A stretch of DNA of 30,215 bases, taken from NCBI GenBank assembly GCA_028703995.1, contig JAQVLU010000001.1:1-30215 (forward strand), in the 5' to 3' direction. Shown here in pieces: positions 6,271 through 14,199 of this stretch (its first letter is position 1; every line of letters starts with the position of its first letter). The notes under the pieces are model-generated. The model did not search any database, was not told the DNA's origin, and worked only from the letters and a program-made list of their open reading frames with translations. The translations under genes and the position numbers were made by a program. The DNA is from Minisyncoccota bacterium. GTDB lineage: Bacteria; Patescibacteriota; Minisyncoccia; Minisyncoccales; Minisyncoccaceae.

Positions 6271-7386
6271 ATGAAAAAACAAATACTACTTCTTTTATTA
6301 ATAATTCTAATCGCCTCTATTTTTATACTAAATAAAGAAAAAAAGGCTCCTTCTTTAGATGAAAAAATAGGAGAAATGCTTGTTTTAGGTTTTAGAGGTT
6401 TAGAAGTAGATTCTTCTTCAAAAATCATTAACGACATTAATAAATACAATCTCGGAGGAATAATTCTTTTTGATTACGATGTTCCTTCTTCAAGTCCGAT
6501 AAGGAATATAGAAAGTAAAGACCAAGTAAAAAAACTCATTTCTGATATAAAAAAACTTACGAATGAAAACCTATTAATCGCCGTTGATGCTGAAGGCGGT
6601 TACGTCAACAGATTAAAAACAAAATATGGCTTCACAAATATAAAAAGTGCCTTAGAAATGGGGCAAGGAGAAGTATCAGAAACTTTCAACCAAGGTTTAA
6701 TCTTAGGAGAGGAGCTTAAAGAGCTAGGCTTTAACGTTAACTTTGCCCCTGTTGTTGATGTTAATATAAACGAAGATAACCCTGTTATCGGATATTTGGA
6801 AAGATCTTTCTCAAAAGACCCTGAAGAAGTTTATACTCACGCAAGTTCTTTTATTGATGCCATGCATGAAAATAATATTATGACTGCAATTAAGCACTTT
6901 CCTGGGCACGGTAGTTCTGAAAGCGACAGTCATTTAGGACTAACTGATGTAACAAATACTTACAATAAAGAGATTGAGCTTTTGCCTTATAAAAAACTAA
7001 TAGAAGAAAACAAGCTAGACATGATTATGACTGCTCACATTATAAATAAAAATATTGACTCGGAAAATCCAGCCACCTTGTCTTTAATCTTCCTTAAAGA
7101 TATTTTAAGGGGTGAATTAAAATATAATGGCGTTATTGTTTCAGACGATATGCAAATGGGAGCCATCGCTGATAATTTCGGTTTTGAAGAAAGTCTTATT
7201 AAGGCTATTAATGCAGGATGTGATTTATTGATATTTTCAAACAATAATAAAGAGTATGACGAAAATATCGCCGAAAAAGCAGTTAAAATAATAAAGGAAG
7301 CTGTTTTAACTGGAGAAATAGAAGAAGCTCAAATAAATGAATCTTATAATAGAATTAAAAAATTAAAAGAAAACTATAATTTATAA
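6271..7386 (+). CDS. nagZ: Glycoside hydrolase family 3, NagZ-like beta-N-acetylhexosaminidase
   Basis: A 371-residue GH3 enzyme with an N-terminal signal anchor (about 3-20; no lipobox Cys). The single catalytic TIM-barrel domain shows AVDAEGGYVNRL (104-115), KHFPGHG (208-214) followed by D219-S-H221, the Asp-His pair typical of NagZ, and the nucleophile motif SDDMQMGAI (291-299, Asp292 likely). NagZ removes N-acetylglucosamine from peptidoglycan fragments. Here the anchor suggests work outside the membrane on the wall, as in Gram-positive NagZ, but without the second C-terminal domain. It is one of only two plus-strand genes. Its end overlaps the convergent patatin gene by 13 nt. The symbol rests on the His-containing loop; specificity is inferred. 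Confidence 0.9.
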   Translation: MKKQILLLLLIILIASIFILNKEKKAPSLDEKIGEMLVLGFRGLEVDSSSKIINDINKYNLGGIILFDYDVPSSSPIRNIESKDQVKKLISDIKKLTNENLLIAVDAEGGYVNRLKTKYGFTNIKSALEMGQGEVSETFNQGLILGEELKELGFNVNFAPVVDVNINEDNPVIGYLERSFSKDPEEVYTHASSFIDAMHENNIMTAIKHFPGHGSSESDSHLGLTDVTNTYNKEIELLPYKKLIEENKLDMIMTAHIINKNIDSENPATLSLIFLKDILRGELKYNGVIVSDDMQMGAIADNFGFEESLIKAINAGCDLLIFSNNNKEYDENIAEKAVKIIKEAVLTGEIEEAQINESYNRIKKLKENYNL

Positions 7387-8195
7387 ATTCCTGGGACATC
7401 TTTTCCTCCTCTTATGGCGCTTTTGATTTCAGCCATATTCACCTCTGCCGCCCTTTCTCCTTCTTTAATTGTTTCCTCAACTTTTCCTTGAAATATTTTA
7501 TAGAATCCTAAAATCCCATAATCTTCAAAATAAGGATCAATTAGAATATCAGCGTCTTTAAGTTCCCAATTTGATAAATTATGTTGAAGAATAGAAACAG
7601 ATCTCTCAGCCATGGCATAAATATTTTTTTTGCCTTGCCCAATTTTATCTTCAATCCTAACTCCAATAATAATATCTGCTCCCATATCTCTCAAAACAGC
7701 AACCGGAACTGGAGAAGATAACCCTCCGTCAGCTAGTTCTCTTTTTTTATATTTAACAAGTTCAAACATAAAAGGAATTGTCATGCTTGCCCTTAAAGCA
7801 AGAGCTACGTTTCCTTTTCTAATTCTTACTTGTTCTCCTGTTTTATAATCAGTTGCAACGATACATAAAGGAATATCTAAATCTTGAATTTCTTTATCTT
7901 TAAAAATATTATCTAAAAAATTAGCAACTTTTTTGCCTTTAAAAATTCCTCCTTTAAAAGAAATGTCGACGAGTGATTTTATTTTATTAAAATCAGTAAT
8001 AATTTTTTCAACTTCGTCTATGTTTTGATACAAGGAATACAAAGCACCAACAATAGCTCCGGCAGAAGAACCAGAGATGTAATCAATAGGAATCTTGTTT
8101 TTTTCAAGAACTTTAATAACTCCTAGATGAGCATAACCTTTCGCTCCTCCGGAACCTAAAGCCAAACCTATTTTTTTTCTATTTTTATTTTCCAT
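7374..8195 (-). CDS. Patatin-like phospholipase (RssA/NTE type)
   Basis: A 273-residue cytoplasmic patatin-fold acyl hydrolase. The oxyanion-hole loop GSGGAKG (14-20), the nucleophile elbow GSSAG (42-46, Ser44) and the catalytic-dyad DGG (156-158, Asp156) are all present, so it should be active on phospholipids or lysophospholipids. The IGLALGSGGAKGYAHLGVIKVL opening is typical of the bacterial RssA/YlbK group. No signal peptide or transmembrane helix is seen. It is the last gene of the tyrS-led operon, 19 nt after the flavoprotein gene, and its 3' end overlaps the convergent GH3 gene by 13 nt. Confidence 0.93.
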   Translation of the reverse strand: MENKNRKKIGLALGSGGAKGYAHLGVIKVLEKNKIPIDYISGSSAGAIVGALYSLYQNIDEVEKIITDFNKIKSLVDISFKGGIFKGKKVANFLDNIFKDKEIQDLDIPLCIVATDYKTGEQVRIRKGNVALALRASMTIPFMFELVKYKKRELADGGLSSPVPVAVLRDMGADIIIGVRIEDKIGQGKKNIYAMAERSVSILQHNLSNWELKDADILIDPYFEDYGILGFYKIFQGKVEETIKEGERAAEVNMAEIKSAIRGGKDVPGIYKL

Positions 8196-8214
8196 TAACT
8201 AAATAATACTAAAA

Positions 8215-9420
8215 CTAAATACTTTGTGCAACAGCATAACCTGTAGTAAAACACATTTGAAGGTTAAAACCTCCAGACTCACCGTTTAAATCAATTATTT
8301 CTCCGGCAAAATATAAATTTGCGACTAATTTTGATTTTAATGTTTTGGCATCGATTTCTTTTAAAAGTATTCCTCCCTTAGTTACCATTGCTTTTTCAAA
8401 ACCTAAAAGACCAACAACATTAAACTCAATATTTTTTATATTCTTAACTAATTTTTTTCTTTGTTCTTTATTAATATTTCGACAAATCTCATTTTTATCT
8501 ATTCCTGAAAAATTAATAATAACTGGCGCTAATTTTAAAGGAAGTCTTCCTATTAAAACATTGTTGATTGTTTTTTTAATGTTTTCATCAAACAATTCCA
8601 AAAGTTCTTTCTCTAAATCTTCAGACCTCTTTTTTGGAAAAAGATCTAAAAATATTTTATCTTTTGATTTTACTTTTTGACTTAAGTTTAAAATGAGTGG
8701 GCCACTCAATCCAAAATGAGTACAAAGAACATCTCCTCTAATTTCTTTTTCATTGTTTAATTTAACTCCTACGTCTTTTAGAGTTACTCCTTTCAAAACA
8801 CTAATCCACTTCTCTCTTATTTCTATTGGTGTTAAGGCAGGACTTAAAACGCTTACCTTGTGTCCCATTTTTTTAGAAAAAGCGTATCCGTTAAAGCTAG
8901 AAATATTGTTTGGATAAGATTTTCCTCCGGTAGCAATTAAAAAATTATCAGCAAAAATTTCTTCATTATCTGTTAATAAAACTTTTTCTATTTTTTTATT
9001 CTTAAAAAGAAAATCAGAAACTTCTTTATTTGTAATTACGGTTACTTTATTTTTCTTAAGTTCACTTTTAAAAAAGTTTAAAACGTCTTTTGAATTTTCT
9101 GACTTTGGATAAACCTTACCCTCTTCTACTTTTAAAGAAAAACCTCTTTTTTCAAAAAAATCTATAAGCTCCTCTGGTCCAAATAAAGACATTGAAGATA
9201 ATAAAAAATCCCCTTGTTTTCCAAATTTAGAAACAAATTCTTTTTTTGTTAGTCCTTTAGATGTAAGATTACATCTTCCTCCTCCAGTTAAAAGTAGTTT
9301 TTTTCCAATGTCTTCGTTCTTTTCAATAAGAACTACTTTCTTATTTCTTTCTCCTGAAGCGATAGCGGCCATTATGCCCGCTGGACCCCCTCCTATAATA
9401 CATAAATCATATTTAAGCAT
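8215..9420 (-). CDS. HI0933/YhiN-family FAD-dependent oxidoreductase
   Basis: A 401-residue flavoprotein of the HI0933 (BaiN/YhiN) family. The FAD-binding dinucleotide motif is YDLCIIGGGPAGIMAA (residues 4-19), followed by GKKLLLTGGGRCNLT, the family hallmark, ATGGKSYP in the middle and the C-terminal FAGEIIDLNGESGGFNLQMC that closes the FAD site. Some family members reduce bile-acid or other enone substrates, but the true substrate here is unknown. The start at 9420 is chosen because ATGCTTAA overlaps the ychF stop by 8 nt; an ATG at 9435 would prepend MKLKA, untypical for the Rossmann start. Length is the family norm. Confidence 0.92.
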   Translation of the reverse strand: MLKYDLCIIGGGPAGIMAAIASGERNKKVVLIEKNEDIGKKLLLTGGGRCNLTSKGLTKKEFVSKFGKQGDFLLSSMSLFGPEELIDFFEKRGFSLKVEEGKVYPKSENSKDVLNFFKSELKKNKVTVITNKEVSDFLFKNKKIEKVLLTDNEEIFADNFLIATGGKSYPNNISSFNGYAFSKKMGHKVSVLSPALTPIEIREKWISVLKGVTLKDVGVKLNNEKEIRGDVLCTHFGLSGPLILNLSQKVKSKDKIFLDLFPKKRSEDLEKELLELFDENIKKTINNVLIGRLPLKLAPVIINFSGIDKNEICRNINKEQRKKLVKNIKNIEFNVVGLLGFEKAMVTKGGILLKEIDAKTLKSKLVANLYFAGEIIDLNGESGGFNLQMCFTTGYAVAQSI

Positions 9421-10480
9421 TGCTTTTAATTTCAATGACGTCTCCGTCTTTAACTACATATTCTTTCCCTTCTGTTCTAATAAGACCTTTTAATCTTGCT
9501 TCTCCGTATGTTTTAGAATTGTAAAGCTCCTCCCAATTAATAACATCTGCTTTTATAAAACTATCTTTAAAGTCAGTATGAATTACTCCTCCAGCATCAG
9601 GAGCTAAACTTCCATTTTTAAGAGTCCATGCCCTAGTCTCGTCTTCTCCTGTGGTCAAAAAAGTAATTAATCCTAAAACTTTATAACATTCTTCAATCAA
9701 ATAATCTAATTTAGAATCTTTTATCTGAAGTTCTTTTCTCTCTTCTTCACTTAATCCTTCAGCATCTATTTCTTCTTTTATATTAATAATAATATATTCC
9801 CAATTATTTTTTTCAAACTCTTTTTTCATTTCTAGAGAAACATCTTCTTCATTTCCGTTTAAAAGATAAACTCTTTTTTTGTAAGTTAATAATTGATATT
9901 GTTTCAATAAATTATCTTCCTCCTCTTTAAAATCGTAATCAATTAAGACTTTTCCTTGTTCTAAAATCCCTTTTATTTTATTTAATAATTCTGCTTCTTT
10001 TTCGTCTTCTTTTTTAACTAAAGATTTCATCTTTTTGTTCACTGTTTCGATTCTTTTTTCAATTGTCATCAAATCCTTTAAAGCCATTTCCATATCTAGA
10101 ATCTCTTTGTCTGAAATTGGATCTATTTTAGGCCTTACATTCAAAACGTTATTATCATTGAAGCATCTTAAGACATAAAGAATCGCATCCACTTCCCTAA
10201 TGTTAGCTAAAAATTGATTTCCTAACCCTTCCCCCTTGTTTGCTCCTTCAACGAGTCCAGCAATATCAACAAACTCTATTGTCGTATAGATTCTTTTTTT
10301 TGAATTCATTAAATCAGCCAAAAGATCTACTCTTCTATCCGGAACAGTTACTACTCCAACGTTAGGATCAATCGTACAGAATGGATAATTAGCACAATCA
10401 ACCTGTTTTTTGGTAATCGCTTTGAATAAGGTAGATTTTCCTACATTTGGAAATCCAACAATACCTATATGTAATGACAT
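9413..10480 (-). CDS. ychF: Redox-regulated ATPase/GTPase YchF (Obg-like)
   Basis: A 355-residue YchF/OLA1 protein. The P-loop is GFPNVGKST (9-17), the G3 motif DIAGLVEGANKGEGLGNQF (72-90), and a LLNGNEED stretch occupies the position of the altered G4 motif that makes YchF prefer ATP. A helical coiled-coil insert follows in the middle, and the last 85 or so residues form the TGS domain, with the conserved LITFLTTGEDETRAWTLKNG and the ending VKDGDVIEIKSNA. YchF binds ribosomes and has been tied to stress responses and translation start. A gap of 51 nt separates it from the nuclease gene upstream, with a possible promoter there, and its stop overlaps the flavoprotein gene. Confidence 0.96.
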   Translation of the reverse strand: MSLHIGIVGFPNVGKSTLFKAITKKQVDCANYPFCTIDPNVGVVTVPDRRVDLLADLMNSKKRIYTTIEFVDIAGLVEGANKGEGLGNQFLANIREVDAILYVLRCFNDNNVLNVRPKIDPISDKEILDMEMALKDLMTIEKRIETVNKKMKSLVKKEDEKEAELLNKIKGILEQGKVLIDYDFKEEEDNLLKQYQLLTYKKRVYLLNGNEEDVSLEMKKEFEKNNWEYIIINIKEEIDAEGLSEEERKELQIKDSKLDYLIEECYKVLGLITFLTTGEDETRAWTLKNGSLAPDAGGVIHTDFKDSFIKADVINWEELYNSKTYGEARLKGLIRTEGKEYVVKDGDVIEIKSNA

Positions 10481-10495
10481 AAATCTTTAATTATT

Positions 10496-10501
10496 ATTAT
10501 A
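10496..10501 (-). promoter_or_regulatory. Possible -10 box upstream of ychF
   Basis: A reverse-strand TATAAT lies 15 nt before the ychF ATG in the only sizeable gap (10481-10531) of this operon. No good -35 hexamer is found at 16-18 nt upstream (only T-runs), so this may be a weak internal promoter with a 9-nt leader or a chance match in AT-rich DNA. Confidence 0.3.
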
Positions 10502-10531
10502 GAAACACTCTAACTTTTAAAAAAGCAAAAG

Positions 10532-11362
10532 TCAATTAATAATTAAGCTAATTTCTTCTTTCAGTTTATTTAAATAGTTTCTATTAACTTTACTTTCTAA
10601 TGTTTTAATTTTTTCTTCAGTCAAGTTATTAATTAATAAAACATTTTCTTCAGCAAAAAGCTGGAGATAGTTTTTATTAAAAGAAGGCAAAATTGTTATT
10701 GGATACAAATTGTTATTACTAATAATAGTTTCTAGACCCTCCTTCTCTGGATAATTCCAACCAAGTATTTTAATATTTTTACACTTAGCATAACGAATAG
10801 CTTTTTCCGTAAATTTTTCGTTAGTAACTACCATTGTCTTGATCTCACAATTTAAATTATTACTTTTGATATCATCAAGAACCGCAAAACTTTTAAGCAA
10901 AACATTAACATCAATTCTTTCCCCTGTTCCATTTCTGTATTTACACTCTCCTAAATGTTTTGTTGTTTTTGTTTTAACAAGAAAATCAATTTCATAAGAA
11001 ATACATTTCCCTTGTATGATTCTATTATTAGTTACTTCGTAGCCTAATTTTTGAAGAATTTCTTTAATGAATTTTTCAAAAACAAAACCTTCTGGTCCTA
11101 ATCTTTTAATGGCGTACTTTAAATCAAACCTTAAGGAAGAGACTTCTTTTTCTTTCTCTAAATATTTCTTAGCTATTTTGTAAATTTCAAAGGTGGAAAT
11201 ATTCGGACGAACTTTTTTTCTAATAATATCAGTAATTTTTTGAGCAATAATTTCGCTCGCTCCGGCTCTTAACATAGACTGATAAACTTTTTCTGAAGAA
11301 AATGGCTCTGTTTCGCCTAGAGAATTAATAATATTTATTTTATCTATTGTCTCCATCTCCAT
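10532..11362 (-). CDS. ATP-cone domain fused to PD-(D/E)XK (Mrr-like) endonuclease
   Basis: A 276-residue two-domain protein. Residues about 8-92 form an ATP-cone: IINSLGETEPFSSEKVYQSM, then a helical bundle ending KKYLEKEKEVSSLRFDLKYAIKRL, as in NrdR and ribonucleotide reductases. Residues about 93-205 form a restriction-endonuclease-like fold with KFIKEILQKLGYEV, YEIDFLV (Asp126), GECKYR (Glu139, Lys141) as the catalytic triad, and KTMVVTNEKFTEKAI. The C-terminal tail (206-276) is unassigned. A nucleotide-sensing nuclease is a fair inference; the target, whether foreign DNA or repair intermediates, is unknown. No methyltransferase or specificity subunit is nearby. The start overlaps the MazG-like gene by 23 nt; an ATG two codons in is also possible. 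Confidence 0.8.
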   Translation of the reverse strand: MEMETIDKINIINSLGETEPFSSEKVYQSMLRAGASEIIAQKITDIIRKKVRPNISTFEIYKIAKKYLEKEKEVSSLRFDLKYAIKRLGPEGFVFEKFIKEILQKLGYEVTNNRIIQGKCISYEIDFLVKTKTTKHLGECKYRNGTGERIDVNVLLKSFAVLDDIKSNNLNCEIKTMVVTNEKFTEKAIRYAKCKNIKILGWNYPEKEGLETIISNNNLYPITILPSFNKNYLQLFAEENVLLINNLTEEKIKTLESKVNRNYLNKLKEEISLIIN

Positions 11363-11669
11363 GAACCTTATCTCTTTCTAATCTTGAATAAAGTTTAGCA
11401 AGATTGCCTTCAGCAACATCCTCAAGAGTTAAACCAAGCTCTTTTGATAAATTGGCAATATACCAAAGAACATCACCTAATTCTTTTTTGATTTCTTCTC
11501 TTTTCTCTTCGGTAACCACACCATCATTATCTCTAATAACTTTTTTTATCTTTTCTGCCACTTCTCCTGTCTCTCCAGCAAGTCCTAGTGTTGGATAAAT
11601 AAAATTACTACCTACGTTTGGATAAATCGCTGTAGCTCTAGCTTTTTCTTGGTATTCGTTTAAGTTCAT
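11340..11669 (-). CDS. MazG-like nucleotide pyrophosphohydrolase
   Basis: A 109-residue single-domain protein of the all-alpha NTP pyrophosphatase (MazG/dUTPase-like) superfamily. It shows GLAGETGEVAEKIKKVIRD, with the first ExxE metal-binding pair, and KKELGDVLWYIANLSKELGL, with the second ELGD set; these four acidic residues hold Mg2+ and cleave NTPs or dNTPs to NMP and pyrophosphate. The opening MNLNEYQEKARATAIYP is typical of the phage- and CPR-type group. Its start lies 32 nt inside the preceding cohesin gene, and no later Met fits. It probably cleans non-canonical nucleotides; the adjoining ATP-cone nuclease also senses nucleotides. Confidence 0.9.
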   Translation of the reverse strand: MNLNEYQEKARATAIYPNVGSNFIYPTLGLAGETGEVAEKIKKVIRDNDGVVTEEKREEIKKELGDVLWYIANLSKELGLTLEDVAEGNLAKLYSRLERDKVHGDGDNR

Positions 11670-12996
11670 GTTTTTTATTTTTTATTTTTTTATTCTTCTT
11701 ATCTTTTTTACTAATAATATATAACAATAATAATGCTAAAATTGTTATTCCGTAACCAACAATTATCTCGGCCATTATCTTAAAATCTAATTTACTATCA
11801 ACAATTAAAATGATCTTTTTGTTTTCTTTGCTTAAATTATTGTCCTTAATTGCAATCAAATTTAAATCATATAAGCCTGGTTTTAAATCCTCTAAATAGT
11901 AAACGAACTGACCATCAGAAGAAGTTTCTAAAACTTCTTGTTTAAAAAAATCTTCTCCATTAATAGAGGTTATCACTTTCGTATCTTCCGATTCAATATA
12001 TCCAAAAATATAAACATTATTTTTTTCTAAAACAGCTCCCGAAAATTGTGGAGAAGAAACCCCTTCTACTTTAAATGAAATTTCTTTTTCAATATAATTT
12101 TTAGCTTTATCGTAAGCTCTTAAAATAACTTTATAAGTTCCCGCTTCTAAAAAAGAAAAATCAAAACTTTCAGAAGTTAAATATTTTTCATCAGTTGAAG
12201 GAATATATATTTCATAAGATAAGTCATCGTTTTTTTCAAATTCTATAATGTTTTTTTGTATAGAAAAATTAAAATCTTCTGGTTTTTTTGTATCAATCAT
12301 TATTCTTTTATTTTCAATTTCGCTCCAACCATCTTTATTAAAACACCTTATATGAAAATAAAAAATTCCATCATCAAGCTCAATCTCCTTCTCATTTATT
12401 ATTGGCTCGGTATACTCTACCGAAGGATAAGAGAATTCGTTCTCGTCTATTAATATCTTAATTTTTGAAGCATCTTTAGGAACCGTCCAATTAAGTCTAA
12501 CTTTACTTTCATTATAAAAAACATCTGAATCGGGATGAGTTGATGATTCAATATTAAAAAGACTTTCGCTAAAAGAGTTAATTCCTTCTAAAGAATAAAG
12601 CTCATCTTCGGCAAGAATCGTTCCAGAGTTCAAGTCTAAATTAAAATCAGCATTATTGTTTTTCTTAAAAACTAAACTAAAGATACTATTATCTAAAAGG
12701 GAATCAAAAACTCCACTAAAATAAATCTGATTTTCTTCGTATAAAAAAGGCTCTTTGATCCATTTATCAAAAGAAGAGTTGAAGCCTAAAAACTCAAAAG
12801 AGTTAGAATCAAACGAAAGAACTCCTTCAATGGCTTTAATAATTAAATCTTTGTTATCTAAACTAATTTCTACTTTAAAAGTTTCTCCCAAATTGACTTC
12901 CTTTGGCGGTTCATAATTTAAGGAAAAAGCGCTTGCTTTTAATAAAGGAAGAAATATTAAAGCTAATAATAAAAGGATAAGGTTTTTCTTTTTCAT
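11638..12996 (-). CDS. Secreted, C-terminally membrane-anchored cohesin-domain protein
   Basis: A 452-residue surface protein: cleavable signal peptide (1-23, ending KASA), a cohesin-like domain (about 24-150) marked by LNYEPPKEVNLGETFKVEIS and IIKAIEGVLSFDSNSFEFLGF, an Ig/FN3-like segment (about 155-236) with KVRLNWTVPKDASKIKILID and GIFYFHIRCFNKDGWSE, two further beta-sandwich stretches, and a C-terminal membrane helix (about 408-430) ending in a strongly Lys-rich cytoplasmic tail (KKDKKNKKIKNKK). Cohesins bind dockerins in cellulosomes, but many bacteria and archaea outside that system have them for surface adhesion. No dockerin is seen in the window. It lies 1 nt after tyrS and overlaps the MazG-like gene. 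Confidence 0.82.
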   Translation of the reverse strand: MKKKNLILLLLALIFLPLLKASAFSLNYEPPKEVNLGETFKVEISLDNKDLIIKAIEGVLSFDSNSFEFLGFNSSFDKWIKEPFLYEENQIYFSGVFDSLLDNSIFSLVFKKNNNADFNLDLNSGTILAEDELYSLEGINSFSESLFNIESSTHPDSDVFYNESKVRLNWTVPKDASKIKILIDENEFSYPSVEYTEPIINEKEIELDDGIFYFHIRCFNKDGWSEIENKRIMIDTKKPEDFNFSIQKNIIEFEKNDDLSYEIYIPSTDEKYLTSESFDFSFLEAGTYKVILRAYDKAKNYIEKEISFKVEGVSSPQFSGAVLEKNNVYIFGYIESEDTKVITSINGEDFFKQEVLETSSDGQFVYYLEDLKPGLYDLNLIAIKDNNLSKENKKIILIVDSKLDFKIMAEIIVGYGITILALLLLYIISKKDKKNKKIKNKKHELKRIPRKS

Positions 12997-12997
12997 A

Positions 12998-14158
12998 TTA
13001 TTTAAATTTAAAATAATTTAATTTTCCAACTTTAAGAATGGTTTCTTTTTTTATGGTTTTTATTTCTAAATTAATATCAAATATTTTTTCTCCATCAATA
13101 GAAACAGCTCCTGCTTCAAACAATTTTCTTACTTCGCTTTTTGATTTTTTGAGAAGATTGGCAATTAACTCTACTAGATTCTTTTCAGAACTTATTTCAA
13201 CCTCTATATAATCAATGTCTTCCAACTTTCTTTTTTGAAACTTATTTTCAAAATCTTTTTGGGCTTTCTCAGCTTCTTCTTTAGAAGTATATGTTTCAGT
13301 TATATTAAAAGCAATTTTCTTTTTAATGTTAATTGGATTCTCACCTTTTTTTAACAAATTAAAACAATTTTGTTTTTCTTCTTCAGAGAAAGAAGTCGCT
13401 AGTTTTAAATACTCTTCAATAAGATCATCTTTAATAGACATTGTTTTTCCATAAATATCATTAGAGCTATCGGTCAATCCAATGTAGTTTTTTAAAGATT
13501 TACTCATTTTTTGAACCCCATCAAGACCTCTCAAGAGAGGCACGCAAACAGCGACCTGAGGTTCTTGTCCATATTTTTCTTGCAAATATCTTCCAATTAA
13601 AAGATTAAATAATTGATCTTGTCCTCCGATTTCAACATCAGCCTTTATTTTAACAGAATCGTACCCTTGGATTAAAGGATAAATAATCTCGTGTAAAGAA
13701 ATAGGAACTCCTTTTTCAAAACGATCATGAAAGTCATTCCTTTCCATTATTTGTTGCACTGTGTATTTAGAAAGAAGAGAAATGAACTCATTAAAATCCA
13801 TAACAGAAAGCCACTCAGAGTTTCTTCTAACCTCTATTTTTTCAATATCTAAAATCTTTCCCAATTGATTGATATATGTTTTTGAGTTTTTTTCTATTTC
13901 CTCCGCTGATAGTGTTGGTCTTGTTTTATCTTTGCCAGAAGGATCTCCTATTAAAGCCGTATAATCACCGATAATGATTATAATTTTATGCCCTAAATCT
14001 TGGAACTCTTTTAATTTGCGAATAGCGACTGCGTGTCCTAAATGTAAATCTGGAGAAGTAGGATCAAATCCCATTTTAATATTTAAGACTTTCCCACTAT
14101 TTATTTTTTTAATAAGTTCCCCTTCTGGTAAATTAATTTCAATATTTTCTAATATCAT
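12998..14158 (-). CDS. tyrS: Tyrosyl-tRNA synthetase
   Basis: A 386-residue class I aminoacyl-tRNA synthetase. The Rossmann ATP-site motif is PDLHLGHAVAI (36-46, HIGH class), the Tyr-binding region includes YPLIQGYDSVKIKADVEIGGQDQ (160-182) and the second signature is KMSKS (217-221). The last 55 residues form the S4 tRNA-binding domain (NLLKKSKSEVRKLFEAGAVSIDGEKI). The overall pattern is closer to the TyrZ branch of bacterial TyrRS. It is the first gene of the block running to the patatin gene, preceded by an extended -10 promoter whose start point would be the ATG itself. Confidence 0.96.
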   Translation of the reverse strand: MILENIEINLPEGELIKKINSGKVLNIKMGFDPTSPDLHLGHAVAIRKLKEFQDLGHKIIIIIGDYTALIGDPSGKDKTRPTLSAEEIEKNSKTYINQLGKILDIEKIEVRRNSEWLSVMDFNEFISLLSKYTVQQIMERNDFHDRFEKGVPISLHEIIYPLIQGYDSVKIKADVEIGGQDQLFNLLIGRYLQEKYGQEPQVAVCVPLLRGLDGVQKMSKSLKNYIGLTDSSNDIYGKTMSIKDDLIEEYLKLATSFSEEEKQNCFNLLKKGENPINIKKKIAFNITETYTSKEEAEKAQKDFENKFQKRKLEDIDYIEVEISSEKNLVELIANLLKKSKSEVRKLFEAGAVSIDGEKIFDINLEIKTIKKETILKVGKLNYFKFK

Positions 14159-14164
14159 ATTCCT

Positions 14165-14173
14165 ATATTAGCA
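14165..14173 (-). promoter_or_regulatory. Extended -10 promoter for tyrS, predicted leaderless
   Basis: The reverse strand reads TGCTAATAT at 14173-14165, an extended -10 element (TGn plus TAATAT). Six nt separate it from the tyrS ATG, so the predicted transcription start is the A of the start codon. The -35 region (TTCTAC, 14188-14193) is poor, as is common for extended -10 promoters. Confidence 0.4.
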
Positions 14174-14199
14174 TAAAAATTTATTTTGTAGAAGATTTT

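Noticed and set aside
8345..8680. 111-codon plus-strand frame antisense to the HI0933-like gene
   Set aside because: Ser/Phe-rich shadow translation inside a conserved flavoprotein gene, with no independent support.
10511..10535. ACTTTT...AAAAGT hairpin between the nuclease fusion and ychF
   Set aside because: Six A/T-rich pairs without a following T-run on the transcribed strand; not convincing as a terminator.
10532..11362. Classical restriction-modification system
   Set aside because: There is no DNA methyltransferase or specificity subunit in the window; the ATP-cone fusion points elsewhere.
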